A stretch of DNA of 64,000 nt. It comes from SPJN01 sp965229935. Its GTDB lineage: Bacteria; Pseudomonadota; Alphaproteobacteria; SPJN01. Shown in pieces: positions 51,903-60,138 of the stretch. Position 1 is the stretch's first letter. Each line of letters opens with the position of its first letter. Below the pieces are notes generated by a model. It was not told the origin of the DNA. It saw only the letters and a program-made list of their open reading frames with translations, and searched no databases. The position numbers and the translations under genes are program-made. The DNA lies in NCBI GenBank assembly GCA_965229935.1, contig CBDDKB010000002.1:2542001-2606000 (forward strand), in the 5' to 3' direction.

Positions 51903-54281
51903 CTAGAATTCAAAACGGAAGTTCGCAGACACGGTACGCGGGGCGTTGGTCTGTGCCATATGGGCACCGATGGTGATCGGCACGTCTGAGGAGAAGACCT
52001 TGACCTTTTCGTCCGTGATGTTTTTCACATGCACTTCAAAGCTCCACATTTCGTCAATGTCGCGGAACCCGGCGCGCAGATTGAACAGCCAATATTCGTC
52101 CTGGCTGTCGATGGGGTCGAGGTCAGAGTCCATAAACTCAAAACCCTTATAGGAGGCAACGCCTGCAACGGTGCCAACGAAAGGCAGGTTGCCAAGCGGA
52201 ATACCAAAGCCGACAACGGCACTACCCGTCCATTCGGGCGCACGATGCAAGGGGCGGCCAGACAGATCACACACATTGTTCGGCGGGATCACGCCGGGAC
52301 CTTCTGTGCTGCTGAGGTCTAGGATGCTGGTTGAGGTACAGCCAGCCTTTGTGTGTTTGATGAACTTGCCATCGGTGTAACCCGCGGCCAGTGTGACCAA
52401 CATGCCTTCAAGCGGCAGGATGGTCAGGTCCATTTCCATGCCCTTGATCTGTGCCTCTTCAGCGTTTGAGTTCACAAAGGTCACAGACTGGAATGTGGAC
52501 AGTTGCAGATTTTCATAATCGGTTTGGAAGAAGCCGATATTGAAACGGGCGCGCTGGTCCCAAAATTCCGTCTTGGCACCAAAGTCGATTGTGTAGCTGA
52601 CCTCACTGTCAAACTGTAGATCATCGGCGGTCAACGCGGTGATGTTGAACGAGCCTGCGCGGTAACCACGGGCATAGGTGCCGTAAAGGGTAACTTCTTC
52701 AATCGGATCCCATGTCAGTGATACCTTGGGCGAGAAATCGGTTTCAGAGAAATCGCGTTCTTCGCCCTGATAGCCATTGCCGCCCAAATAAATCTGCCAG
52801 ATTGAGACAGGGTTTTGCGGGCCAAGCGATGCGGTGAAGTATTTTTCTTCAAATGTGTAACGACCGCCAAGGATGATCTTGAATGTGTCGGTCAGGTTTA
52901 CATTAGCCTGCAAAAAGCCTGCATAGGAATCAATCTCGATAGAATATTCCCCGGCCAGCTTGTCGCCCTCGAACAATGTGTTCAGGCCGACAAGTCCCAA
53001 CACCTGATCAAGGATCGGGTTGGTGATGCCGCCCAACAGATCAGGCAACAAATTTGATGTGAGCTGATTTGCGGTGATATTACGCAGCAAATCAATGTCA
53101 ACCGTCGCTTCGGTTTCTGAATGCATATAGAACAGCCCGCCGACAAAATCGATGAAGCCGGGGCCTGATGTCAGGCGCAGTTCCTGTGTCCACTGGTCAT
53201 AGGTTTGATCATAAAAACCGCCAATGACAGGGAAGGCGGTGGCGTCAAGGTCGCCGCCTGTGATGTCATCATAGCCCGCAAAACCTGTGACGGATGTGAG
53301 TGTGTAGTCGCCAATGTCGAAATTGACTTCAAGACCGGCGACTATCCCTTCACCTGTTGAGCCGCTGCCTTCAGGGTCGGATGTGCCGCGACGGTCAATA
53401 CTGTCTTCGAAATCAGGGTCAAGTGTCCGGAACAGGATTTCAAGTTCGGCAGGGGTATTGTGCTGTTCCACACCGATCATCTGGCGGACATCATATTCAT
53501 AGGCAGTTGCGGTCAGCATGGCGTCAAGACCGTCTGTGATGTCCCAGCGTAGGCGCCCCTTGATGAACTTGTTTTCCCGGTCACCGGCAGTGCCGCCTGT
53601 GTTCACAATTTCTGTGTGGCCCAGCTTTTCATTATAGCCGGCTGTGACGCGGAAGGTGAAGTCGTCAATGATCGGGCCGCCCAATGTGGCGCGGACGTCA
53701 AACGCCTCCCGCTCGCCACCGGAAATTTCAAAGCGCCCTGTCCATTCGTCAGACGGTAGGCCAGAGGTGATATTGATCACACCAGCGGGGGAGTTGCGGC
53801 CGAACAATGTGCCTTGCGGGCCACGCAGCACTTCCATCCGTTCCACGTCGATAAAGCCGGGGCGCAAGAATTCAATACGGGCGAGATAAACGCCATCAAT
53901 GATAAAGCCAATGGCCTGTTCGGCCAGCACGTTCGCCTCAGCAGTACCGATACCGCGAATATACATGGCGTAGAAATCAGTGTTGATTGATACGTTCGGG
54001 ATCAGTGTCGCTACTTCGTTCATGTCGGTGATGCCGTTATCGCGCATCTGGTCACCAGACATAACAGACATGGCAATCGGCACGTCGCGCACATCTTCGG
54101 CACGCTTTTGGGCGGTCACGATGATTTCATCAAGCTTGGGGCCAGAGGGCTTTGCCTCCATCGCTTCGGCATTTGCCTCTGCCTGCGCGGCGGCCTCTGC
54201 CTCTGCATCTTGTGCCATTGCCTGCACACTTGTCAGACCCAAACCAGCAACAAGCGCCAGCCCGCTTGCATATCTTTTCAA
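51903..54281 (-). CDS. TonB-dependent outer-membrane receptor
   Basis: 792 residues. A signal peptide (ALVAGLGLTSVQAMAQ), TonB box region LDEIIVTAQKR and plug domain (MYIRGIGTAEANVLAEQAIG, ERMEVLRGPQGTLFGRNSPAGVINI in parts) are present, and a beta-barrel ends in the typical terminal Phe (NFRFEF). Absence of an adjacent siderophore gene, together with the lipid-catabolism setting, suggests uptake of hydrophobic substrates or iron. The start is unusual. The first in-frame accepted codon is TTG at 54281, but a strong AGGAGAGG at 54307-54314 is correctly spaced from an in-frame ATC at 54299 instead. Convergent with the GST operon. Confidence 0.94.
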   Translation of the reverse strand: MKRYASGLALVAGLGLTSVQAMAQDAEAEAAAQAEANAEAMEAKPSGPKLDEIIVTAQKRAEDVRDVPIAMSVMSGDQMRDNGITDMNEVATLIPNVSINTDFYAMYIRGIGTAEANVLAEQAIGFIIDGVYLARIEFLRPGFIDVERMEVLRGPQGTLFGRNSPAGVINITSGLPSDEWTGRFEISGGEREAFDVRATLGGPIIDDFTFRVTAGYNEKLGHTEIVNTGGTAGDRENKFIKGRLRWDITDGLDAMLTATAYEYDVRQMIGVEQHNTPAELEILFRTLDPDFEDSIDRRGTSDPEGSGSTGEGIVAGLEVNFDIGDYTLTSVTGFAGYDDITGGDLDATAFPVIGGFYDQTYDQWTQELRLTSGPGFIDFVGGLFYMHSETEATVDIDLLRNITANQLTSNLLPDLLGGITNPILDQVLGLVGLNTLFEGDKLAGEYSIEIDSYAGFLQANVNLTDTFKIILGGRYTFEEKYFTASLGPQNPVSIWQIYLGGNGYQGEERDFSETDFSPKVSLTWDPIEEVTLYGTYARGYRAGSFNITALTADDLQFDSEVSYTIDFGAKTEFWDQRARFNIGFFQTDYENLQLSTFQSVTFVNSNAEEAQIKGMEMDLTILPLEGMLVTLAAGYTDGKFIKHTKAGCTSTSILDLSSTEGPGVIPPNNVCDLSGRPLHRAPEWTGSAVVGFGIPLGNLPFVGTVAGVASYKGFEFMDSDLDPIDSQDEYWLFNLRAGFRDIDEMWSFEVHVKNITDEKVKVFSSDVPITIGAHMAQTNAPRTVSANFRFEF

Positions 54282-54549
54282 TTCATCGAAACGCTTGATG
54301 AAATATCCTCTCCTAGGTGTCTGATTTGCTCAGACTTCCTGTCCATGTGATGTGCCCCGCGAAAACCCCTCCCCGAAGCGCGTATTTTGGTTATTGCTGC
54401 GCTGCAAAAACTAAACGCGTTATAGGCAAAGCTTTTGCACAGAGTCAATCTAATATTACTATCAGGTAACATACGTTTCCCGCTGGGATTTGGATCAGTT
54501 TTAGGGTTATAAATCTTGTAATTTCAGCGTCTTAATAGAGTAAAAGTTC

Positions 54550-55446
54550 ATGAACCAGCTCACAAATCACGCCTTTCAGCTAGATCATGCGACAATGAGC
54601 GCAACGATTGCAGGCCCAGATGACGGGGTGCCGGTTCTGTGCCTGCACGGCTTTCCCGACACGGCCTTGTCCTATCGGCACCAAATCGCCCCTTTGGTTG
54701 AGGCAGGCTATCGCGTAATCGTCCCGACTATGCCGGGGTATGAGCCATCAAGCCTGTCTGCGGATGGCCGTTACTTCCTGCCCGATATGGCTGAGATGAT
54801 GTTGGCCCTGCTTGATCAGGTCGCGCCCGCACAGAAAGTGCATATTGTCGGGCATGATTGGGGAGCCTATGTCACCTTCCTGTGCGCGATCATGGCGCCC
54901 GAACGGTTCTTGTCTGCCACCCAAATGGCAGTGCCGCACCCGATCCGTATGCGCGAGGCGTTAAAGCGCGTGCCCAAGCAAATCAAGAATAGCTGGTACA
55001 TCTTCTTTTTCCAAACACCGCGCTTGCCTGAACGATTGATCAAGCGCAAGAATTTTGCCTTCCTCGAATGGATTTGGCGCAAATGGTCCCCCGGTTGGAC
55101 GTGGGAGGCTGAGGCGATGGATGATCTTAAGCGCGCCTTCAGCGACGACCGTGTGTTGGACGCGGCCCTGCGTTATTACCGCGATACATTTGCGTTAAGC
55201 GATCCGCGCGCGCAGCGGAATTTGGACCTGTCGCAACAGCCCAATACTGTCCCGACCCTTGGCCTTGCAGGCAAGCTTGATGGCTGTATCGATGCGCAGG
55301 TCTTTGCCCAGGCCTTGCAGGAACGGGATTTTCCGAACGGGTTGCAGGTGGAGTTGATTGAGGGGGCGGGCCACTTCCTGCATCAGGAACGACCTGATCT
55401 TGTGAACCCCTTGTTGTTGGCGTGGTTGAAGTCACACGACGCTTAA
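54550..55446 (+). CDS. Alpha/beta hydrolase, epoxide-hydrolase/haloalkane-dehalogenase-like
   Basis: 298 residues. The oxyanion motif is HGFPD (residues 33-37). The nucleophile is Asp103 in VGHDWGAYV, where an Asp rather than Ser indicates epoxide hydrolase or dehalogenase chemistry. The catalytic His275 is in GAGHFLHQE. It has no signal peptide. It is divergent from the TonB receptor. The 250-bp gap between them is AT-rich and probably holds both promoters. It is plausible that this enzyme handles epoxides formed by the P450s, but no direct link is visible. Confidence 0.92.
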   Translation: MNQLTNHAFQLDHATMSATIAGPDDGVPVLCLHGFPDTALSYRHQIAPLVEAGYRVIVPTMPGYEPSSLSADGRYFLPDMAEMMLALLDQVAPAQKVHIVGHDWGAYVTFLCAIMAPERFLSATQMAVPHPIRMREALKRVPKQIKNSWYIFFFQTPRLPERLIKRKNFAFLEWIWRKWSPGWTWEAEAMDDLKRAFSDDRVLDAALRYYRDTFALSDPRAQRNLDLSQQPNTVPTLGLAGKLDGCIDAQVFAQALQERDFPNGLQVELIEGAGHFLHQERPDLVNPLLLAWLKSHDA

Positions 55447-55454
55447 CCCCTAAC

Positions 55455-55668
55455 CGTCATGCCGGACTTTATTACGCGCCGCCGCCAAAACCCACCGCTG
55501 CAAAAGTCTGCAACTTTTTCTGGCAGTCGCTTAAGCATCCGGCATCCATTGTAGCTGTGGCAACTCAGTATGGACCCCGGATCGCGCTCAACAGCATCAG
55601 GCAGGAAAAGTGGGAACCGGTTTTCCGTCCGCCTGTGCGCATTCAAATTGAGCTCGTCCGGGGTGACG
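55455..55668. repeat. Dispersed bipartite hairpin repeat, copy 7 (largest, mosaic)
   Basis: CGTCATGCCGGACTTTATTACGCGCC, then the module CTTTTTCTGGCAGTCGCTTAAGC, then ATCCGGCATCCATTGTAGC...CTCAGTATGGACCCCGGATCGCGC. The GCAGGAAAAGTGGGAACCGG/TTTTCCGTCCGCC module follows, and the element closes with CGTCCGGGGTGACG. It abuts the stop codon of the gene at 55670. Confidence 0.9.
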
Positions 55669-55669
55669 A

Positions 55670-56704
55670 TCAGACTGCGGACAGGGTCCAAACCAACTGA
55701 TCGTCGTGCGCCTGAACCGTCAAATCCTTCCGCACTTGCTGCGATTGACAAGTGCCTTGCCACAGTGCGGCCCAACAGTCAGTCAGGACGGCGCGTTCTT
55801 CTCCGTCAAGTCCGCGTAAAATGCGCAGGCCCTTTTGCGTGATGGTCGCCCCATCCACTGTCACCTCATCCCCCATGCCTTCAAACATGCGGGCAAGATA
55901 GGTCACGCCATCATCAAGCGTACCGTCGTGCGCACCAATCATGGCGGCGGTTTCAGGGAAGTAGTTGAGGCCGATCAGCTTGGCCGCCATCGCGCCATAA
56001 TGGCGGGTTTCATCCGCGCCGATCACCTTGATCAATTCGCTGATGCCGTTTTGAATGTAGCCCAGCGCATAATTGCGATTGGCTTTTTCAAGTCGTTCTT
56101 CCGTCCACTCACCAGCGGGGGGCGCAGGCTGCACATCGTGGTCAAAGGGTGGGGGCACCTCCCCCTTGTTGAACTGCAGCCGTTCATCACCCGTCAGGTC
56201 GTGATCATATTCCTTGAAATAGCCGCAAAAGCCGAACTCCCCCGTCATGTCTTCTGAGACACAGACAAAGCCAAGGCGCGGATTGCCCAGCGACACGCCG
56301 TTGTGGGCGTACCAGCCCTTAAGGAAGCCGCGGGAAACTTCGACCGGGACGCCGCAAATGGTTGGTCCGGCATACATCCAACGGGGATAGCGAAAGCGCA
56401 CCCATGCCTTTTGGTCACTTTCGGGCATGAACTCCACCCCTACACCGCCCATATTGTTCGACAGAACATGATATTTGGCACAGGCCACTGCATCGGGCTG
56501 TCCCGTCAGGCCAAGCTTGTCAAAGCTCGACAAAAATTTATCGAGATGCTGGCGGCGGAACAGGTTGAACATCCAATCGCCCATCACGTCGGGGCCCTTG
56601 CGGGTCGAGATCATGAGCTGCAGCCCCAATAATAGGGCGTGGTGAATATGCGCCTGCGCCTTAATAGGGGCGTGGGTGGCTTTCGTGGAATCAAAATCAG
56701 TCAT
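55670..56704 (-). CDS. Hypothetical protein, 344 residues
   Basis: The start is taken at the ATG at 56704 (MTDFDSTKATHAP). The frame open to 56785 translates repeat copy 8. No signal peptide or membrane segment. Several segments are Cys- and His-containing (CAKYHVLSNNMGGVG, YAGPTICGVPVEV, FVCVSEDMTGEFGFCGYFKEYDHD in parts, ETRHYGAMAAKLIG). The C-terminal end, TDCWAALWQGTCQSQQVRKD, is helical. I recognise no family with confidence. Both flanks are repeat copies, so it may be a mobile or lineage-specific gene, though codon use looks like that of its neighbours. Confidence 0.78.
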   Translation of the reverse strand: MTDFDSTKATHAPIKAQAHIHHALLLGLQLMISTRKGPDVMGDWMFNLFRRQHLDKFLSSFDKLGLTGQPDAVACAKYHVLSNNMGGVGVEFMPESDQKAWVRFRYPRWMYAGPTICGVPVEVSRGFLKGWYAHNGVSLGNPRLGFVCVSEDMTGEFGFCGYFKEYDHDLTGDERLQFNKGEVPPPFDHDVQPAPPAGEWTEERLEKANRNYALGYIQNGISELIKVIGADETRHYGAMAAKLIGLNYFPETAAMIGAHDGTLDDGVTYLARMFEGMGDEVTVDGATITQKGLRILRGLDGEERAVLTDCWAALWQGTCQSQQVRKDLTVQAHDDQLVWTLSAV

Positions 56705-56733
56705 GGGGGGATGATAGGGGACAATGTCTCGGA

Positions 56734-56835
56734 CGTCATCCCGGAACCGTGAAACGCTATCCGGGATCCATTGCATCGGTGGCAACTCAGTATGGACCCC
56801 GGATCGCGCAGCAGGGCTGCTTGTCCGGGGTGACG
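56734..56835. repeat. Dispersed bipartite hairpin repeat, copy 8 (minimal)
   Basis: CGTCATCCCGGAACCG...CTATCCGGGATCCATTG, then the core CATCGGTGGCAACTCAG, then TATGGACCCCGGATCGCGC...TTGTCCGGGGTGACG. At 102 bp it is among the shortest and most regular copies, so it is a good reference for the family. Confidence 0.92.
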
Positions 56836-56933
56836 ATTAGAGGAAAAATTAAGGCTGGACCTCACCCCTTATACAGATAGTATCACTTGATACTAAATTG
56901 CGGCTTGGGGGCGTTCCTGACACGCAAAACAAT

Positions 56934-56996
56934 ATCACTCAAATTGAGGTTTCGGTCCCTCTCCAACTCGTTGCCGGGCTACTTAATTTGAGTGAT
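56934..56996. repeat. Hairpin element C (63 bp, covarying family)
   Basis: A 15-bp stem (56934-56948 with 56982-56996, one G-U pair if read as plus-strand RNA) closes a 33-base loop starting GTTTCGGTCCCTCTCC and ending TTGCCGGGCTA. Compared with element B, stem pairs 3, 7 and 11 change on both sides so that pairing is kept. It is followed by TCAAAAAAGG and then the GCAGGGAAC ribosome site of the gene at 57017. Confidence 0.9.
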
Positions 56997-57016
56997 CAAA
57001 AAAGGGGCAGGGAACA

Positions 57017-57814
57017 ATGGCTTGGTACACAGGCAACACGCTATATGACAGCCTATTGGCGTTTGGCTTTTTATACGCGCTGGGGATTTTTATCTCAGCC
57101 CGGTTCGGCACGCCCGCCTATGGAGGCCGCTTTGGCGCGCGCTCAAAAGGGGTCAAGCTTGGCTCCAAAGCCGGATGGATTTTGATGGAATTGCCGGCCC
57201 TGATTGCCTTCCCCATTTTCTTTTTTATGGGCTCGCGATCGGGCGATACGGTGGCGCTGATTTTGGGCGGCGTGTGGATGTTTCATTACACCAATCGCGC
57301 GCTTGTGAACCCTATGCTGATGCGGGTCTATCCCGGATCGCCCCCCAGTTTTAATTTGAATGTTGTCGTGATCGGCTGGGCGGTGCTGGTGCTGCATTCC
57401 TACCTGAATGGCAGCTTTATCAGCGAACATGGCGCGCACCTGACCGAAGACTGGTTGAACGACCCGCGTTTTTATATCGGTGCTGCGGTCTATGCCACCG
57501 GCTTTACGATCAATGTCTGGTCCGATGCAATCCTGCGCAAGCTGCGTGCCCCTGACCCTGACCCGAACGCGCCCCGTTATAAGGTGCCCTATGGGGGGCT
57601 GTTCAAATATGTCAGTTGCCCGCAATATTTGGGGGAGCTGACAAGCTTTCTCGGTTTTTCCATCATGACATGGGGTTTGGGCGGGGTTTATATCTTGGCG
57701 GTGTCGGCAGCGAATTTGGTGCCGCGCGCGCGGGTTACCCATCGCTGGTATTTGCGCACCTTCCCTGACGAGTATCCCAAGGACCGCAAGGCGATCATTC
57801 CGTTTCTTTATTAG
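57017..57814 (+). CDS. 3-oxo-5-alpha-steroid 4-dehydrogenase (SRD5A) family membrane protein
   Basis: 265 residues with about six hydrophobic helices. The C-terminal third carries the SRD5A/ICMT signature: VPYGGLFKYVSCPQYLGELTSF, NLVPRARVTHRWYLRTF and FPDEYPKDRKAIIPFLY in parts, with the NADPH-binding Asn, Arg and Tyr. Eukaryotic relatives reduce the C4-C5 double bond of steroids or the polyprenol terminal bond. Bacterial members are little characterised. The product should be an inner-membrane, NADPH-dependent reductase of a hydrophobic enone. Confidence 0.88.
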   Translation: MAWYTGNTLYDSLLAFGFLYALGIFISARFGTPAYGGRFGARSKGVKLGSKAGWILMELPALIAFPIFFFMGSRSGDTVALILGGVWMFHYTNRALVNPMLMRVYPGSPPSFNLNVVVIGWAVLVLHSYLNGSFISEHGAHLTEDWLNDPRFYIGAAVYATGFTINVWSDAILRKLRAPDPDPNAPRYKVPYGGLFKYVSCPQYLGELTSFLGFSIMTWGLGGVYILAVSAANLVPRARVTHRWYLRTFPDEYPKDRKAIIPFLY

Positions 57815-57896
57815 CGCTCAGGGCAGCAAGCTCTGCTTGCGCCTTCGCCCTTTCTGTTTAAGCGCGCGAGGGTCTTGTTGAAGGTCATTTGCAATT

Positions 57897-58040
57897 CGTC
57901 ATGCCGGACTTTATTACGCGCCGCCGGACGCAAAACCGGTTCCCACTTTTGCTGGCGGTCGCTTTTAATCCGGCATCCATTGCAGCGGTGGCAACTCAGT
58001 ATGGACCCCGGATCGCGCTGACGCTTGTCCGGGGTGACGG
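57897..58040. repeat. Dispersed bipartite hairpin repeat, copy 9 (mosaic)
   Basis: CGTCATGCCGGACTTTATTACGCGCCGC, then CAAAACCGGTTCCCACTTTTGCTGGCGGTCGC, then ATCCGGCATCCATTGCAGCGG...CTCAGTATGGACCCCGGATCGCGC and TTGTCCGGGGTGACG. Its first 25 bases match copy 7 closely, which points to recent common origin of the two. Confidence 0.9.
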
Positions 58041-58041
58041 T

Positions 58042-58998
58042 TCAGGAGTTTGGCTTTTCATCATAGGCCACGCGGAACCCGATATGGTTCGTGCCCATGT
58101 CACGTTCTTGCGGGTGCCGCGCGGCGGGCCTGTAGCGCGCGCAATAATTGGATGCGCAGAGGTATGAGCCGCCCTTGATCGTCACCGGGGCATTGTCTTC
58201 CGGTGTCAGGCGGGCGGGGTCAAAATCCTCTGCCGTGATTTCCCACACATTGCCGATCATGTCATGAAGGCCATAGCCATTGGCGGGATAACAGCCGACA
58301 GGCGCGATCCCTTCAAAGCCGTCCTGCCCCTCGTTCAACACGGGGAAGATCCCATGCCAGATATTTGCCATATGCTGATCAGATGGGACCAGACGGTTGC
58401 CCCACGGGAAGGGGGTGTCAGCCCCGCCACGGGCAGCCCATTCCCACTCAGCCTCGGTCGGCAGTCTGCCACCGACCCAATTGGCATAGGCCATTGCATC
58501 GGCGCGGGTCAGTTCCACAACAGGCTCAGCGCCCTTGCCTTTTAGGTCTGAGCCGGGGCCGAACGGCTGCTGCCAGCTTGCCCCTTCAACAAACTGCCAC
58601 CATTGGCTGATATCGTTTGAGGTGATGCGTTGGGGCCGCTGAAACACCGCCGCGCCGGGGGTGAGTAGTTCGGCGGGGATGTCTGGATGATCAGCCGGGT
58701 TGGGCGTGCGTTCCGCATCCGTGACATAGCCCGTTGCGGCAACGAAGCGGGCGAACTGGTCGTTCGTCACCTCATATTTATCGAGCCAGAAGCGATTGAT
58801 CTGTTGCGGCTTGCCGTTCAGCTCCTCCAAATACACCCCGTCACTGCCCGGCGTGATGGTGCCTGCGGGCACTTCAACCGCCTGATATGTGGGGGCGGGG
58901 CAGCTTGCGCTTTTGATCGCGGGGGGGCGCATCATGAAAAAGGCGACGACACCGACCAGCAGAAGGGTCGGCACAAGGGCAATCAAAAATCGGTTCAT
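58042..58998 (-). CDS. Formylglycine-generating enzyme (SUMF1/FGE family), membrane-anchored
   Basis: 318 residues. An N-terminal signal anchor (FLIALVPTLLLVGVVAFFMM) is followed by the FGE-sulfatase domain: GRLPTEAEWEWAARGG, NVWEITAEDF and the C-terminal GGSYLCASNYCARYRPAAR. The two Cys (281 and 286, five apart) match the copper-binding catalytic pair of true FGE, which oxidises a Cys in sulfatases to formylglycine. Non-FGE members such as EgtB lack them. No sulfatase is in the window. It overlaps the upstream desaturase gene by one base (TAATG), so the two are coupled. Confidence 0.93.
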   Translation of the reverse strand: MNRFLIALVPTLLLVGVVAFFMMRPPAIKSASCPAPTYQAVEVPAGTITPGSDGVYLEELNGKPQQINRFWLDKYEVTNDQFARFVAATGYVTDAERTPNPADHPDIPAELLTPGAAVFQRPQRITSNDISQWWQFVEGASWQQPFGPGSDLKGKGAEPVVELTRADAMAYANWVGGRLPTEAEWEWAARGGADTPFPWGNRLVPSDQHMANIWHGIFPVLNEGQDGFEGIAPVGCYPANGYGLHDMIGNVWEITAEDFDPARLTPEDNAPVTIKGGSYLCASNYCARYRPAARHPQERDMGTNHIGFRVAYDEKPNS

Positions 58999-59882
58999 TA
59001 CAGATTATCAATCCTGCAATCGCGGGCGATCAAGATATCACGCATTTCCCAATAGGCGCGCGGTGTGCGGTTCAACGGAATGCGCGGGTGTAGGTGATGA
59101 ATGATGTGATATTGCATCCCCATTGAGCCCAAATTGCCAATGCGTGAGCGCCAGCCCCTTGTGTCTTTATAGCGCCCGGTCTTGTCGGCGGGGTGATGGG
59201 GTGCCCAGCTTAGAAAAAAGATGATGTAGCTAAAGGCGATGTGGCGCGGCAGCCACCATAGGAGTGCTGCTTCGAGCGCATAGCCGCTCCACGCCATAAT
59301 GGTCAGCGTGCCGTAAAAGGTCAGATTGGCGATCAGCCCATCCAGCAATTGTTTTTCAAGCCCTAGCCGGACCATGACATCACCATAAGATTTCAGCCCG
59401 CCCTTACTGGCTGGTTGGCGGTTGGCGATATTATGCCAAATCGCAGCCCATGCAGTGGGGGCATGGGTGCCGTAATCGGGGTCGAGCTCAGGATCATTGG
59501 CGTGTTTGTGATGTTCCATATGGGTCGCCCGCGCAATGCGAAAGGGCAGCACAAGGGGGATCAATGACCAATGGCCGACAAATTCGTTCAGCCAGCGCAG
59601 CTTGCTGCCGGGGCGGGCGATAATGTCATGCTGCGCGTCATGCGAGGGCAGGTAGGACAGCATGATGTTCAAGGTCGCAATGATAAAGCCAAGCCATAGG
59701 GGCATGATATCCATCATCACCAGCGGGAACAGCGACAGCCACACCGCCGTGTTGGCAAGGCCCCAAAACACAATCAGAAAAGGGAACTTGTTGAGGTGAC
59801 GATGGGCAACCTCTCGTTCTGCCTTCATCAACTCCTCATTGCTCATATGGCTAAGGTCGATCACGGGGGTTACTTGACCCAT
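58998..59882 (-). CDS. Fatty acid desaturase/sterol- or carotenoid-hydroxylase-type membrane enzyme
   Basis: 294 residues from the ATG at 59882 (AGGGGGAG upstream). The longer frame to 59975 overlaps the small gene upstream. The three His boxes of membrane di-iron enzymes are HDAQHD (81-86), HMEHHKH (121-127) and HIIHHLHP (about 259-266). The third box is close to those of beta-carotene hydroxylase CrtR-like enzymes as well as fatty acid desaturases. Helices lie near residues 35-55, 62-78 and 215-240. Electron donors are not encoded nearby. Coupled to the FGE gene. Confidence 0.92.
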   Translation of the reverse strand: MGQVTPVIDLSHMSNEELMKAEREVAHRHLNKFPFLIVFWGLANTAVWLSLFPLVMMDIMPLWLGFIIATLNIMLSYLPSHDAQHDIIARPGSKLRWLNEFVGHWSLIPLVLPFRIARATHMEHHKHANDPELDPDYGTHAPTAWAAIWHNIANRQPASKGGLKSYGDVMVRLGLEKQLLDGLIANLTFYGTLTIMAWSGYALEAALLWWLPRHIAFSYIIFFLSWAPHHPADKTGRYKDTRGWRSRIGNLGSMGMQYHIIHHLHPRIPLNRTPRAYWEMRDILIARDCRIDNL

Positions 59883-60064
59883 ATCCAGCTCCCCCTGATT
59901 TGGGCAAACCCGCCATATAGCGTGGCGATGATCAGCGCGGTTACAAGCGGTGACAGGCCATAAGGCGGCACCCATTCCATACGCTCAATAATTTGCGCGA
60001 TCAGCGGCGTGAGGAAGCCATAGGCGAAAAATAGCGGCCCGAGTTTGGCCAGAGATCCCAACAT
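59870..60064 (-). CDS. Small two-helix membrane protein preceding the desaturase
   Basis: 64 residues with hydrophobic segments at about 8-24 and 40-56. The ATG at 60064 has AGGGAC upstream. The 3' end overlaps the desaturase start by 13 bp in another frame, so the three genes form one unit with the FGE gene. No family recognised. Being short and hydrophobic, it might be a membrane partner of the desaturase. A chance frame cannot be excluded. Confidence 0.6.
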   Translation of the reverse strand: MLGSLAKLGPLFFAYGFLTPLIAQIIERMEWVPPYGLSPLVTALIIATLYGGFAQIRGSWIWVK

Positions 60065-60138
60065 GATTTTGTCCCTATTATCAATTGGCGTCAGTCTATG
60101 CCTTGAACGAGGGGGGTCAAGACCTGTATGCAGGGCCT

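Larger units (their letters stand above)
56705..57016. other. Gene-free stretch with repeat copy 8 and hairpin element C
   Basis: 312 bp between two divergent genes. It holds dispersed repeat copy 8 (56734-56835), an AT-rich part around 56865-56900 with the short palindrome TATCACTTGATA, and hairpin element C (56934-56996). The ribosome site of the following gene begins 12 bases past the hairpin. Confidence 0.75.

Noticed and set aside
54466..54549. Search for a Fur-box-like iron operator upstream of the TonB receptor
   Set aside because: AT-rich, but no 19-bp dyad of the expected pattern could be made out by eye.
57143..57742. 199-residue minus-strand frame
   Set aside because: Antisense to the SRD5A-family gene. 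No recognisable domain.
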